64,000 nucleotides of DNA. Source: Liolophura sinensis (taxonomy: Eukaryota; Mollusca; Polyplacophora; Chitonida; Chitonidae). The translations under genes and the position numbers were made by a program. This document shows, piece after piece, positions 22,656-36,380 of the stretch (the first letter of the stretch is position 1; each line of letters begins with the position of its first letter). Below the pieces are notes generated by a model. It did no database searches. It worked only from the letters and a program-made list of their open reading frames with translations, and was not told the origin of the DNA. The stretch spans positions 3,094,373-3,158,372 of the forward strand of contig NC_088306.1 in the NCBI RefSeq assembly GCF_032854445.1, given 5' to 3'.

Positions 22656-23243
22656 ATAAAGTACTTCAGACGGGAGCCAAAAGATTGCTCGAGTCTACAT
22701 ATGAATTCGGCTTGATATGAAAGGCAGATCATGATTAAGTGAACTATATCCCCAGAATGTTGGTTACGAAGATTGGTAGAGGAGCACATAGAAATATGAG
22801 ATTTATTTTGATACCCTCGTTGTGTGCTATTATACTTGCTATATACAGTAAGTGAATACCAAAAGATATTCAACAATGATAATGCCTTCAATACTCAATA
22901 TTCATGGAATATTTTACCGCTGTAACACAGAATTGCCTACTTCACTGAAAATTTTACCTGCAAAATGTAACAGAATTTCAACAGGAATATTATTGTTATA
23001 GACAGTTGCTAAATACTGGTGGTGAGTGAATCCTGCAACTGCTAGTGGAGAAGTTAAATGTAATAGTTTGGGTAAGCCGTAAATCGTTCTTTACTTTTAC
23101 ACCAGTGTTTGTTTTTGCCACAAAAGACACTGCGCTTGAAGTGGGCCGCACCTCTACAGCAGCCCACCGTTTTGACGGGTAAGGACATTAACGTGTCATC
23201 TACAGAACCCCTGCAACGCCCTCACTGAGAATTCTGACCGACC

Positions 23244-23678
23244 GAAGGAGAAGAAATGTAAATATCAATCAAATACCACTGAAAAGAGTATGCATTTCCT
23301 CACTGGTGCATGCCATAAAAAATTCTAATATGTACCTCAAGTTGATAAATTATAAATAAAGTCAGCGCCAAAATCCGCTGTGGGCGACTCCATTTTGCCT
23401 AAGAACTGAAGTCCTGAAGTCTTCTGTGTTGGGAGGAGATTTGCCGTCGGAAAGTGCAGTTCGTACATTTCCGGTAGAACTGTTCTTCCCAAAAGGTAGC
23501 GAACAGTACAGTTCGTTTTCCGCTTGACGATCAGGAAACCGAAATGTTGGACGTAATTTCCGAGTTTACAAGAACAAGTCGGCAGTTTTAACGGCTCTCA
23601 TTGGCTGAGAGGCAACACACCCCCAGCATAAATTACAAGGTGTTAAAGATGGAGGACGCCATGGACTCAGCGATTTAT
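23244..23678 (+). repeat. Family C interspersed repeat, copy 1
   Basis: About 430 bp, highly similar along its length to 62468-62874. Shared blocks include ATGTACCTCAAGTTGATAAA, CCGCTGTGGGCGACTCCATT, TTCGTTTTCCGCTTGACGAT, GGCTGAGAGGCAACACACCC and ACTCAGCGATTTA. This copy has a ~25-bp insertion (or the other a deletion) in the middle. No ORF or obvious terminal repeats. The class is unknown; a non-autonomous element or solo LTR is possible. Confidence 0.9.
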
Positions 23679-25639
23679 GCCAGCTTTGTGGTTTTCAGGC
23701 CTTACGTGTATGGCGAGGAAAAATGGCAAAATTATGCAGCAGGCACAATCAGATAGAAACAAATGTGCTCTTTTCAGCCTATGGTGTCATTTTTTAAAGT
23801 TTTCTTCTTCTTTAATAATAAACATTGGCGACTTCTATACAATGCTGAAATCTAGCCCATAAGGCTTCCATGAAGAAAGTACAGGACTTAATGGCCTCTG
23901 TAACAGGTGGGCAGAGAGTCTCTGGTGTAAGTAAATGTTCGATTTGATTCGGTACTGCAAAAGGTGACCTACATTTATCGTATTTTTTCTTAAACATCTC
24001 GAAATTGTCAAATATACATTATCATGCCAGTAGGGCTGACTTTCCTTCAATCACAATTCACACCCACACTTGTCAACTGCTATAACGTCTACTACAAATC
24101 TAACTCCGGCATCGGCAAGGAGGCTTTCTTTGCCCTCTTTTTATTCTCCAGCCCGAATAATACGCTGTCTTCAAGTGTGAGAATGAAATTATCTGAGACG
24201 CAGCTCTAAAAAAGTTTCTTTATTCAGAGCAAGCAACGCGTTGAAATGGCCGAGATACTGCCAATATGGCGTCAGGCTCCAATCAGTCATTCAGACTATT
24301 CATATTTTGTATTACTGGTACCGTGATCATGATGCACGAAGCGATCTTAGACTTCAGTCAATATTTTGATCATTCAATTTTGTACGATCCTTTCCATTAT
24401 TTTAGCTGAAAATGGTTGTACAAGAACATACCCCAAATTTATCTTGTCAAACAATATTTTGACTTTGTTGCGCTAGGAATAACAATTTTAAGATCGCTCC
24501 GTGATCCCTGCGCCATGGATTTATATTTAATTAACGTTTGAGTAATGTATTACGCCATCGCCATTGTTTATATTTTAATGATACAGTGACGGTATAATCA
24601 TCAGGGCTGTTTCGTGAAGCCTTCGGAATACTACGCCAAGCACATTTAGCACGGTAATGTATATTTCCATTATATGTTGTTATGGAAGTTATGCCAGGCG
24701 CAATTTGCGACTGCTTCATAAACCAGTCCCCATGTAAGGATGTGCAGGACGCAGAAAAGCCACGGCAAATATAAAGAAAACGTTGCTATATATTTCACGC
24801 ATACACACCTATACCTGAGAAAAAATTTAGCAAGTGTGTGAAAATTTATACCAAGTACTATAAACGTTAGGGTATTACTAAAGTACTGCGCACGTAACAT
24901 TCCGCGCATCAGGCCAGCGAGTAACACTGCATAACTATACGCAAGGTTGTTATTCTGAATAATAATAGCCAGGTATACATCTCGTCAGCCCGCGTGGTTT
25001 CATCTGTAAAGGCCTCGGTTAGGGTATTGGATTTCAAGAGGAAGGTTTTATCAAGGAGCGACGACAGATTAAACCAATATACCCTTTGTTGATCCGACTC
25101 GCCTACAAATTTACCTGTAGAACGGAATCTATGCGTCAAATGTGGCGAGAGATGATTTTTTTTTAAATAACGACCCACGACAGGACAAAAAACTAACATT
25201 GCTAATCTGGTCGAGTAGAGGATAAGAGGCCCCGGTTACGCACGAACGGCAGAGCTTGTCCCAGCGGAAGAAAAACATGAGAGACACTTTCAAGTCAGAC
25301 GCATCGTCTAAGGTCAGAGAAAGGTAAAAGGAAAGACGATTTTGTGTAGATAAAGGTGGGTCAGTGGCTGGAAATGTTGCGCATTCGGTCTAGATTGGTG
25401 GCAAATGACAAGTGGATTAAAGCATATCAAACAAACTGAAGGCTGTATGTCACGGGGAAAATCCCAATATTAGCTAATACGCTCAGTTAACCCCTTTGCT
25501 GAGGAAACATTCTAAACACCACATCGGCGATTTAAATTACAGCCATCGACCTGAATTTTTAAATTCCCTCCTCTCTACGGACGGGATAGAGGGGGTCGTG
25601 GTTGTACCGTCATAGTGTCTTATCCTTGAAACGTGTGGG

Positions 25640-25690
25640 ACACCAGGTGTTGGTTCAAATCCTTCCTAGGACATACAGTTTCGAGATTTC
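25640..25690 (+). mobile_element. tRNA-like SINE fragment (B box)
   Basis: GTTGGTTCAAATCCTTCCTA around 25650-25670 resembles a Pol III B box. There is no tRNA fold and no clear SINE body. Confidence 0.3.
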
Positions 25691-25815
25691 TTTGCTACCA
25701 TCTGTTTGGGGACAATTAAGCATCCGTAAGGTTTGAATGGTTTTATGCTAGAAGTTCGTTGGGCATCAGTTTAGTTCCACTAACACGAAACACGCGTCGA
25801 AACACATTCGTATAC

Positions 25816-26120
25816 CAGGCCTCAACCGATAAGGACGTTCCAGGTCAATAATCGCAAAGCCAACTCCCAAAAACGACGTATAACATTAACCACCAAAGAC
25901 TTAACAAAGTATGTAAAGTACGAAAATAGGACGGAAGCATGAGAAGCAGTGAACAGTTTTCAATGATTTTAGAAATATGTAAGGTATGTTCTGGGCAACC
26001 GAGTGAAATCAGTATTCAAATAGTGTACCATACTAGAATATCAGTTGTCTACAACAAAATATGTATCTGAGTTGTGCTTTGATTTTAACTGTTGATATAT
26101 CCAAGGTGGCGATCTAATTC
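25816..26120 (+). repeat. Family B interspersed repeat
   Basis: About 305 bp shared with 40012-40332 and 50438-50742: GGACGTTCCAGGTCAATAAT, GTAAAGTACGAAAATAGGAC, the GTGAAATCAGTATT block, and ATGTATCTGAGTTGTGCTTT near the end. All five copies in the window lie on the plus strand. No coding capacity or inverted ends were seen. Confidence 0.88.
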
Positions 26121-26249
26121 AACACACTCGTACCTTTAATTCGCTTTGTTGATGAAGATCTGGGTGTCACAAGTGAGAAAGTGCGTCATTCACTTGCCAA
26201 ATAGCGGTGGTTTATTCCGGTCACTCCGACTTGCTTCCGACTAAAGCTG

Positions 26250-26350
26250 ATCATTATGATCTAAGTAAAATATTCTTGAGTACCTTGATTCGAGGAGAAA
26301 AAGAAGCGCAAGGAAATCCAGTGGCTCCAGAAGTTCGAACCCCGCTCTCG
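26250..26350. mobile_element. SINE relics
   Basis: Plus-strand GTAAAATATTCTTGAGTACC (26262-26281) is a small piece of the common SINE tail. A minus-strand B-box-like GCGGGGTTCGAACTTCTGG follows at about 26326-26344. Both are fragments. Confidence 0.5.
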
Positions 26351-27461
26351 TTAGTATGAGCATCCGTCATTCCCAAACACGCCATCCTTTCAGAGGGGAT
26401 ACAAAAAAGTTTATGTATATGGCTGAATATATGAAGTAACACATGTTACACGTTTTTAATATAAGCGTTGCACTGACAAAATCTTCGTTCAACTGCGGTT
26501 ACATGTAGCTTTCAACAAGATCCTAGTCATATCACAGACGTTTCTCTTTGTAGCTGACCTGGACCAGTACGGACATAATTGTATAGTGCTGCCTCACTGG
26601 AACGCCAGCCGAACAGAGAAGACACAGCGGACCACTCACGGGCCTGACACAGGACCGACTAGCACTTCATCTCATTACGTGCACCAAATAGTACCAAGTA
26701 CCAAGTTTAACAATTTTAAAGCTTTAGGTATGATTAAACTGAGGGTTTAGCCCCGAATCTACCGATTTCAAAGCTCTCCGTCCACTACAACGACGCTGAT
26801 AATGTATTTATTTAACAGCCGATCTCTACCCGGTGTTTCAGAATTGGGTTTCCTTAGACGTGAGTCTAAATCTGACGATGACTGCTGACACAACTTCATA
26901 AACCTTTAAAAGTGACCGTTTCAACAGTGTGGGTGCTGTACAACAGTTCATCCGTCGCGCAGCTCTCCTACCCAAATTCCACCCTATCCAAATGTATACT
27001 TAAGCAAAACACGCGCGTATTTAGACGCATATATCCGGTAAGCAGACAAGTATGAATCAATACCCATCTAGACTGTGTTTAGGTTATGCTGTGAAATGTG
27101 GACAAATACGCAGAGCGCACACTTGACAAATTGAGTCTACTCTGGAATGTCTACAGTTCCTATCATGCGTCTTATTCGGAATCCTGTGAGAATAGTCAGG
27201 CCCCGTAGTGAGCCAGTGAAAATTCGTGCCAAATTAGCCGGCATGTTTGGGGTGCTTCTTCGTTCTAAATGACATATCGAAGTAAATATAAGTGGAACCT
27301 GAGTGTTCTGTGTAATTATGTGTAAGTGCTATCTGCTTTTTTTTACCCAGATAGTAAAGTTCTATGTCTTGTTTCTGCATCCCATTTTAAAAAATGTTTG
27401 TTGGTATATCTGCCATTTTAACAGCATCTGTACAATGAATATAGAGAGGAAATAGTCTGGC

Positions 27462-27560
27462 GAGCAGTGGTCGAGTGGTAAACCAATCGTCTTCCAGTCA
27501 GCTGGGTGCACGGGTTAATGGCCTTGGGCAGAGAGTTTGTAGATTCCTCCGCTCAGACTG
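27462..27560 (+). mobile_element. tRNA-like SINE fragment
   Basis: GAGCAGTGGTCGAGTGGTAA resembles a tRNA A-box region. The following GGGCAGAGAGTTTGTAGATT echoes 315-340. No intact B box. Confidence 0.4.
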
Positions 27561-27777
27561 TTTGCGAGACCTTTGCGCAAATAATCAATCGACGACACTC
27601 AAGCGGCCGTTTCTGCAGTTCAAAGTTCTGTAAAGATCATTTGCTTTCCACTGATATAGTGAACGTTATAGGCTGGAAAATTCGTCAGTTTATCCCGACC
27701 ACGTTAGTATTTTAAATTCCTACAAATGACTGCTATCGCATAACTGAAAACTTCTTCAGAATGACATTAAACAACAA

Positions 27778-27808
27778 TGAAATAAATAAATAAATAAATA
27801 AATAAACA
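27778..27808 (+). repeat. (AAAT)n microsatellite
   Basis: About seven AAAT units. It may be a relic SINE tail, but no SINE body is recognisable upstream. Confidence 0.9.
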
Positions 27809-30049
27809 TGGCTATTATTTATCGCAGAGTCGATTTATTCTAGTGAACGTGGCCAAAACGGCTCGATCTTCTCATGCTGATGACGTTTCCCTGGTGTCGT
27901 TGGTATTCGCTGGGTGGACTCTCGTGTCACTGTCGGGCTGACAGCGCTAGTCTGACACCATTACCCCCGGGGCTAATTCCCCGGGCGTGAGACTTGGGGC
28001 AAACCTGGTGACGGAGACAAATTTCTGACACACTATAGCAGCGATCTTTGGCAATGGCTTCTATAGGTTACACATGCGCAATTTGGGTCCAAGATTTGCC
28101 TCCGAACTAAGGAGTAAAGGGGCACTGATTGGATAATACTGCCATACAGACATTTTGGGTTGTTGTTGCACTATACATTCCTGCACTGCTATTTAGCACC
28201 TAGTTAAAATATATCAGAATTTTGTCTGTTTTGGATAGAACTGAAAACTTTTTGCCCAGTGTTACTACCCACACCTTTAAACGTTACGAAGGTAGCAAAT
28301 TGCTATGACTAGACTTCCAGCAACCACATCTTAAAAAATGGTGGTCATGCTAGGTTGATTTTTCTACACCATATTGTAGAGAAAAGTGAAGGCCGTGTAT
28401 GTGGTGGTATAGCATGGTACCACACGAAAATTGAGAGAGATATATGATTTTTTTCTGTTGTAATTCATAATATGCAACAACAACAACAAAAATCTACTAC
28501 GCCTATGTTTGGAAGTAAAAAACTGCTCAAATGGAGTGTGCTACCGCAGAAAACGCACTTTTAGTCAAAATGCTCGTTTACGTGTCCTAAGACATATGTG
28601 ACGATTAAGATGACTATAGTAAAAATGTCAATATCGTCACCGCTTAGAAATATATTTCTCTAGCTACTTACAACGACATACACAAATTATAAGACTTAAC
28701 TATGTAGGCCCACCTTTTGAAAACTCATGGCGTCACTATAATCCACCTAATTAAATATCTTTTAAAAAAGTAAACATTACAAAAAACAATTCACACATTC
28801 AAATTAAGACTCACTTAAAAAAATAGCCAATAAAAACACTGTACGGCCGGAGCGGAATAGCATTAACTTTCTGTGCAATCTCGCGAGAGCCTCGGGATTT
28901 TGCGAATATATGGCTATCACATTGCGGGAAAGCCAGGGACTTACATGCTTTACACGGATGACAGTTCCATCCTTTTTATTTTTATTTGTTTTTACGCATA
29001 TCTATACCTTTACCAACGCATTCCAGACCACAAATTCAGCCAGAAATGTGTAGACACATCGGAATGGAAGATCATAGATGATGTATCTTCCATTATCAGT
29101 GTATAGCTGCTGAGAACACTCGCATCATACCGAAATCATCATGTCGTGGTTCTCGCGAGATTTTCGCGGAAGTGGAAAGCCAGTGCATGTAGGTCCACAT
29201 GCACACTTGTACATGTACAACAGACATATAATGAGCTGTGGGTTTGTCTGTTTTTTGCCCATATAACTGGGGATTAGAAGAGGTTCCACTCGACATGCGT
29301 ATACAGCTGGCTTAGAAGCGATTAGGGAGCGCGTAACACAGTGTTAGCTGCCATACCTGTGTCTCCACAACTACCAGGTGCGCTATGACAATGTCCTCAA
29401 GTTGACAGCTGCTAATTACAGGTAAAATACGAGCGTTACCTGCACCTTCTTACCCAACTGATGGAAGTAAATCACGTCTCTGACATGATTTGTCAGGATG
29501 CCGCTTAATAATAGGGTATCTCACCTGTACAGTCAAGGTGCTGCCACACTAGGGATTCATTACCTTATTCTAAATCAATCAAACAAATGAGCAGGTAATA
29601 GGTAAGGGTATCAGATAAACTTGATCCCAATGCCGCTTTCATGTCTTTATCGTAGTGTACATACTTCGCTGTAGACATTCTCCAAACGAAAAACAGTACA
29701 TTGTCACTTAGGGAGTTTTGGGTATTCCACGAGATGGCAAGCAATGGGCTGAGATATAAAGTGTTATATTCTATTGTTATTCCAGTAAATCGTCGAACGT
29801 AACGGTGGTACATCGACTCGGCCTCAGTGCCACACATTAACTAAGGAGGACATGAATTCTGTAACATGGCTTTGGGTCAGCAAAAACATGGCCAGGCATT
29901 ATGTAATAGGTTTCTGTACCCCCTACAATGTCAAGATTTAAGAAAATTTTGGATGCGTTTTTAAGACCAAGGAATTTCTAGTTGTGGCACCAGTTCTTCT
30001 TGTAAAAACTTATAACTGGTAATGCATGCCAAGTGATAATGTATACATG

Positions 30050-30345
30050 CACCTGATTGATTTCTTGACACATTTATTCATCAATTTATTAATACACTCA
30101 TTGATTTAATCATACAAACTGATCCATACATTGGTACTTTAATTACATCGTTGGTTAATTGACCCATTAGCGTATTTATTCATTGATCAATTCCTTCAGT
30201 GATCTACCAACTGATTCATAAATGAACTACTCCTTCTTTGATTCGTTGATTTGCTGATTCATACATTAATCTACTGTTTGATTCAGCTCACGATGCGTCG
30301 GTTCATCAATTATTTGATTGGTTGATTCTTTCTTTACTGCTCTAG
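30050..30345. repeat. Degenerate TTGATTCA low-complexity tract
   Basis: Many variants of ATTGATTCATT and ACTGATTCAT with no fixed period. It looks like an old, decayed tetranucleotide or octamer repeat. Confidence 0.6.
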
Positions 30346-31024
30346 AGTTCACTGATTTATCCTTTCATTAAACGAAGCCAGTGGTATTCACAATAAAAAT
30401 ATAGATACCCGTGAATCTCGGGAGACGAGGTAAAAACCAAGTTCACTTTGGTTCAAATCAAGCATGGAACAATTTTACGAAACCAAAAAATTTTATCCGT
30501 GAAACAAAATAAAAACCCTTCTTTAAACTGTACCCGTCAACTTAAAAAGTATTTTGTTTGCGCGTAGAAATTCCTTAAGGCATTTTTTCTCACGTTTTCA
30601 GATTATTTACTAGGTAAACCCTATAAATGGCGGTTTGGAGTAAGTGTCTTATCTGTAGGCGATAAGGTATCGCGTAAAGTAGCCGATAAAATCACAGGAA
30701 TCAGCTGATAATCTCAAATTCACTGAGGTGTCCATATCATATATTCACTTCAGGATACGCTTCGATATTAAAACTGCAGTATAGTCGACATAAAACTGGA
30801 ACCTAATAGCAAAACACACACTGCAAACATAATGTTAACAAGAAGCAGGTGTTTTACTAGCTGTTAAACTGTCCCATGTATTCAAGTGAAACCTTCGGAT
30901 ATGCTTAAACCCTGTATGGGGTAGGTAAATATATGTACAGCTACTGAAGTGTTTCTGCGGTGTTAACAAGTACATTGAGAGTAAGATGCTGGAACCCGGA
31001 GGTATATAAGGGTATTAGAAATGA

Positions 31025-31039
31025 GGGGGGGGGGGGGGG
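31025..31039 (+). repeat. Poly-G tract, 15 bases
   Basis: Uninterrupted run of about 15 G in an otherwise AT-rich intron. Confidence 0.85.
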
Positions 31040-32022
31040 CTTGGTTTACACAGAAGTAATAAGGCTGAATGAAATTATCTCATTTGTTTTGGTACATACT
31101 GCCATACTGTTGTTAGATTAATGTACCGGTATCGTGTAAATCAACACTTGTGGATTTTCGGAAAATGTCATTTCTTTTTTCATCTATATAGAAGTAATCG
31201 ATATCCAAAAATCCTATACATCTAAGCCGATAGAAAGAACAGTCACCATGTACCTTGTTACAAGAACTTCACAAAAGGTTCACAACGCGATGAGCAAGGT
31301 GACTAGTTTATACGTACATATTTAGAATATTACCCTTCAGTAAGGATACGGAAGCAAAGCGACGTCTGAATCAATGATACACATGTCAAGTAGTTTGCCT
31401 TTGTACTTTGAGGCTGGAAGCACACGTAAATAACGGTAATTCCACTTGCGGGCAGGTCGGAAATATTGCGTTAGTCTTTGTTCAACTTTGAAATCTATTT
31501 TCGAGTTTTAAACAAACTGCTTTCAGCGCTATTCCAGGTTATTTATCGGCATTTACGTTGTCTTTGAGACTTCTGTGTAAAAACGAGTACAAAATGTAGC
31601 AAACGGAAATCCAATGGTAAACAAGGTACGAGACGAGTCTCTAAGGGAAGCAATATAACCGAGGTGCGAGGTGGAACATCAAACGGTAAGAGACACATAA
31701 GCCCAGTTTTGTCCCCGGGGCGGGGAAAAGGGAAGGGTGCTGCAATATCTGGAAATGGTGTTTGGGGATGGAGAAAGAGAGAAGGGTGGGGGTGGAGGGT
31801 GAGCGCAATTGTACCCGACAGAGAAGTCTTAACACAGCCCCGTATTGCACCTGAGGATAGTAATCCAGTCTATAGCGGTGGCCTATCATACTAGACTGTA
31901 CAGTAAAGGCATCACCACCATGCCCTAAACATATCTACTTGTAGGCGGTTAATCTATGGCTATGGGAAACTCGGCATCCTTCCGTCTCATGCCAGTTGCA
32001 CATTGCCGTTACGGTTTACTCT

Positions 32023-32408
32023 CGTTGTGATCCCCTTCTGTCTGTAGTCTCAGGCTTGTATATGGCCCCTTTGCAGCGTTGTGATCCTCTTCTTTTCTGT
32101 AGTCTCAGGCTTGTATATGGCCCTTTCGTCGAGTTGTGATCTTCTTTTGTATAGTCTCAGGTTTGTATATGGCCCTGGTGTAGCGTTGGGATCTTTTTCT
32201 TTCTATAGTCTCAGGCTTGTATATGGCCCCTGTGTAGCGTTGTGATCTTCTTCTGTATAGTCTCAGGCTTGTATATGGCCCCTTTGTAGCGCTGTAATCC
32301 TCTTCTTTCTATAGTCTCAGACTTGTATATGGTCCCGGTGTAGCGTTGTGATCTTCCTCTTTCTTTAGTCTCAGGCTTGCAAATTGGCCCTGTGTAGCGT
32401 TGTGATTT
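32023..32408 (+). repeat. ~54-bp minisatellite, 7 copies
   Basis: GTCTCAGG starts at 32047, 32102, 32154, 32208, 32260, 32314 and 32368 (spacing 52-55), each followed by CTTGTATATGGCCC and GTAGCGTTGTGATC. The alternation of 52 with 54-55 comes from small indels in the TTCTTT stretch. Confidence 0.93.
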
Positions 32409-32631
32409 TTATGGTTTTAGGCCTATATTACTATTAGGATTTATAGGCGATATTGAGTATTGTAACGTGGACTAAACCAGAATACCGACGACAGCCGAGT
32501 CACGCGTAATAGGTCCAGGTAGTTCCAGGTAGCTTACATCACATTTTGTATCTTTTCCCATCGAAACCGGGTAATGGGCATTGATACAGTTTTGTTAAAA
32601 AAATATATCGTCGTATAATTTGTAGAACTAT

Positions 32632-32654
32632 AATCTATATAATATATATAGATT
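32632..32654. other. Perfect 10-bp hairpin
   Basis: AATCTATATA faces TATATAGATT with a 3-base loop. AT-rich and probably without function. Confidence 0.6.
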
Positions 32655-34227
32655 TTACTGTATAATCGTGTTATTTTTATGGTACGAACCAAAGCCTGTC
32701 TCAAGTCATTGAGCTGCTCTGTTGAACGCATCACTGTGAGTCATTTGATAGAGATAGACCGTAAGCCTTCATTACTGTACTATATATATAATTAATACAC
32801 GCAAAGCAGCATTGACTTAGTTATATAGGCAACTGTAGCACCTTATAATAATATTACGTTGTACTGTACAACGTGCATTACAATGTCAATAGGCTCTTCC
32901 AAAACAAAAACACTTTTTATTACAGCACTTCAGCTATGACTGAATTCAAACGCATTAACACATATAAGCATAAGTTTACACCTGTTGATTCTACGGCTGT
33001 CTATACACACAGTTAGGGGAACAGTTCTACATGGAGAATACCCGTTAGCTCAGGAATGTACACATCGATCACTTCTCTATATCATATCTCAGCTGATCGT
33101 CTTAACCAGTTGGGTGCTGTATGACCTCATTTATAGTAAAGCAAATAAAAGACTGAAAACGATTATCGCTTGGGGACAAAGCCAGGGTCTGTGAGGCGTT
33201 CTGCTAGCGCCGCTCGAGGATAGAGTGAACTCAGCAAAGAGCTCATACAAAACTCCGTATACTTGTAAATCACCGCCACGGACGATTTGATCAGGGTGAA
33301 AGCGTCACATAAACACACATAAAACACCCAGCCATAGAAGACCCCGTCTCTCACCCCCACGATCATTTCAATCCACACTCAACACGACAGATCTGTTTGC
33401 GTTCAACCACTCTGTTCGGTTTTATTTTGTTTAAGTTAAAATTTATAGCGTTTTCCGTGCGGTTATATATAGATTTACGGCTCGCCCTGATATACGGCAT
33501 ATTGGAGGGTAAGGTACTACAACCGACACGTACGTGCTTAACAATCACCAAGACTGGCCCGGTGTTGTTATTTGAAAAGTCCGGAAGCTTTGTTCCAGTT
33601 CATCTAGAGCCTGCTACCAAAGAAGGAAGGAACTGAACACATATAAGAAGTTCTCAATGGGCCTTTGAAGAGTGGTTAAAGAAAAAGAGAAAAAAAAAAC
33701 CGAAAGCAAAATTGACAGCGGTCTGATTTGAACACGCGACGTAACAGTTCGACACCAAATTCATTGATGCATTCGATTTAAAGCTATCGATTAGCTAAAA
33801 CACATTCGATAAAAAGGGAATATCAAAATATATCTTCTGATTTGGTTGGTTTGCTGCTTAACATTATTATTAAGACAAAATATTAATTCGTCGGATTATA
33901 TTTCTAAATTCTCCACCGCCTTAATCTGGATATAAAATTGTTACTCTTTCAGTTAATTATACTCTTCTATATTTGCTAATTTCTAATTCACAAAATCCAC
34001 ATGATTTATCTTTCATCGCTGTAATAAACACAAGAAAGTTTCAGTTAATGTAACATGAAATGCTTTAGCTCACAAAGTGTTACGCTGTTCACCTTAGGCA
34101 TGCACGTGTTATATGCTGTACACATTTTACTTGTCTCGGTGTGCCAGTATCATTTCAAAGTGTCTTAACGCAGTAAACGAACCCATCTTTCTCGAGTTAC
34201 AATAACAATGATCACTAAAGTATCTGT

Positions 34228-34740
34228 ACTGAAGTATCTTAGGAGACTGTAAGTCAGAACGTAGACTGAAATGTCTTAGGAGACTGTAAGTCAGAAGGTA
34301 GACTGAAATGCTTTAGGAGACTGTAAGTCAGAACATAGACTGAAATGTTTTAGCAGGCTGTAAGTCAGAACGTAGACTGAAATGTCTTAGGAGACTGTAA
34401 GTCAGAACGTAGACTGAAATGTCTTAGGAGACTGTATGTCAGAACGTAGACTGAAATGTCTTAGGAGACTGTATGTCAGAAAGTAGACTGAAATGTTTTA
34501 GGGGACAGTAAGTCAGAACGTAGACTGAAATGTCTTAGCAGACTGTATGTCAGAATGTAGACTGAAATGTCTTAGGAGACTGTAAGTCAGAACGTAGACT
34601 GAAATGTCTTAGGTGCCTGTAAGTCAGAACGTAGACTGAAATGTCTTAGGTGCCTGTAAGTCAGAACGTAGACTCAAATGCCTTAGGATACTGAAATGTT
34701 TTAGGAGACATTTAGTCAGAATGTTGACTGTAATGTCTTA
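34228..34740 (+). repeat. 37-bp minisatellite, ~14 copies
   Basis: Unit GTAAGTCAGAACGTAGACTG followed by AAATGTCTTAGGAGACT; for example GTAAGTCAG at 34249 and 34286. Copies carry recurring variants (GTATGTCAG, GGTGCCTGT, AGCAGACTG). Later copies at the right end are more diverged. Confidence 0.95.
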
Positions 34741-36235
34741 AAAAATCATTGGTGTACAGGAAAGACATGTACATTACATATGCTAAGAAATAACAACACA
34801 CGCAGGGTTATGTTAGTGTAAAATTTTAGGTTTCCGTTTTGTCATGGCAAGAGGCGAGGTTTCCTCAAGAGGTTCTTTCCGGTTTCCTTAGGGTTTCCCC
34901 TAAGTTGAGTTGAAATCAAATTTCATTGAGTACAGTGTAAAGAATACATTTAAGAGACAATAGAACTAATAAATGAGTTTTGAGATATTTTAAGTTAAGT
35001 GGCATCTATTCAGGAATCATATGTATGTATATAATAATGCCGATATGCAAAAATTTCGAAGTCGTTAAATGAAAGTTCAAACAGTTGAAATTTAGTGTAA
35101 GCGAAACATTATATGAATTTTTTTTTTTAATAAATAGCTTGCTCTTACTTCAACTGAAGAAGAAAAAAATAATTCCATAATACATATTTTAACAAACGTG
35201 TGTAGAGAAAGAAATTTCCCAGGAATATTACATAAAGCTTGTAGACTCATGAACGACATAGTTAAATTATTTTCCATTTTCTAAATGGAAATAAGAAAAT
35301 ATTTCCATATTACGTGGCGGGAAACTCAAAGCTGATTGCTTTCTTAAATTTAAGGTGGAAGGGTATAAATCTTCGAAACATATCTAACATCAATAAAATT
35401 AGCATATTCATTATACATTTTTCCTTTAAAAAAAACCATTAAATCAAGTTCAAGAGAAATACACCTGAAAAGTTTTTAAAAATGTAACATTTTATTTAGT
35501 GGATTTTTAAACTTTTGTCCTTCCACATGTCTGCACAGTTTTCTTGAAAAAGAAAAAAAACCCGACATTTTATTTTGTGGTGGTCTCAGCATAGTGAATG
35601 TAGAAATAACTGAAGAAAAAAAGGCACTAACAAAATGTAGAAATGACAGTAAATTTTAAAGCGTAAGTTTTCACCAGGAAAAAAAATTGGCGAAATGTAC
35701 TCCCTTTGTTGGCTAAAGGTTAAAGTGTAATGTATATTTATGAATGGCACATCCTTAGATCACAACAATATTAGTCATGGTAGAGGAGGCTTTTTACGCA
35801 TCGTCTGTCTCTCTAAACTCTGAAATACAGCATGTCTTTTGTCAAATCCCAAATACACCCGGAGCATGACGCAATGAAAGCTGTGCTGGCTAGTCGAGCA
35901 GAAGTTTTATCGCTGAGAAGGCAATGCAAGCGGAAGAAAGTAAATAAGTGTTTCAACAGTAATTAAAGATTTTACAAATAATTTTCTTAAGTTTAACAAG
36001 CCGAAAAGCGCTCAGTCTACTGGATAAGTTCTTGTTAGAGATATTGTTCGCGTAACACCTGTGATAAGCCACATACCTTTGTAGTCAACATCAGATCTGA
36101 GACTTGCATGTTATATGTGATGACAACACAGCATTTTGAGTTACTCTACACTGATGAGGTCTAATGGACTGCGATCAACATCACTGCATTTTTAAAACTA
36201 ATTATGCTTAAACCATGGTGCTGCAGGGTGTGTAA

Positions 36236-36380
36236 TTTGCTACTATTTATGCATTTACATGAACAGTTACAATGAAACCTAAACTGACGTAAATTTCAGG
36301 CCGTATTTCACCGGTTACGTGTGACCATCAGCGAGCTATCACACTGTCGTCACTGCTCTGGTCTTACTCTCTGTGCCGTA
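36236..36380 (-). mobile_element. Family A interspersed repeat, minus strand
   Basis: Reading 36380 to 36236 on the minus strand: a 48-bp unit (AGAGTAAGACCAGAGCAGTG), then ACACGTAACCGGTGAAATAC and TACATGAACAGTTACA-like blocks. The 3' half of the element is absent. Confidence 0.8.
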
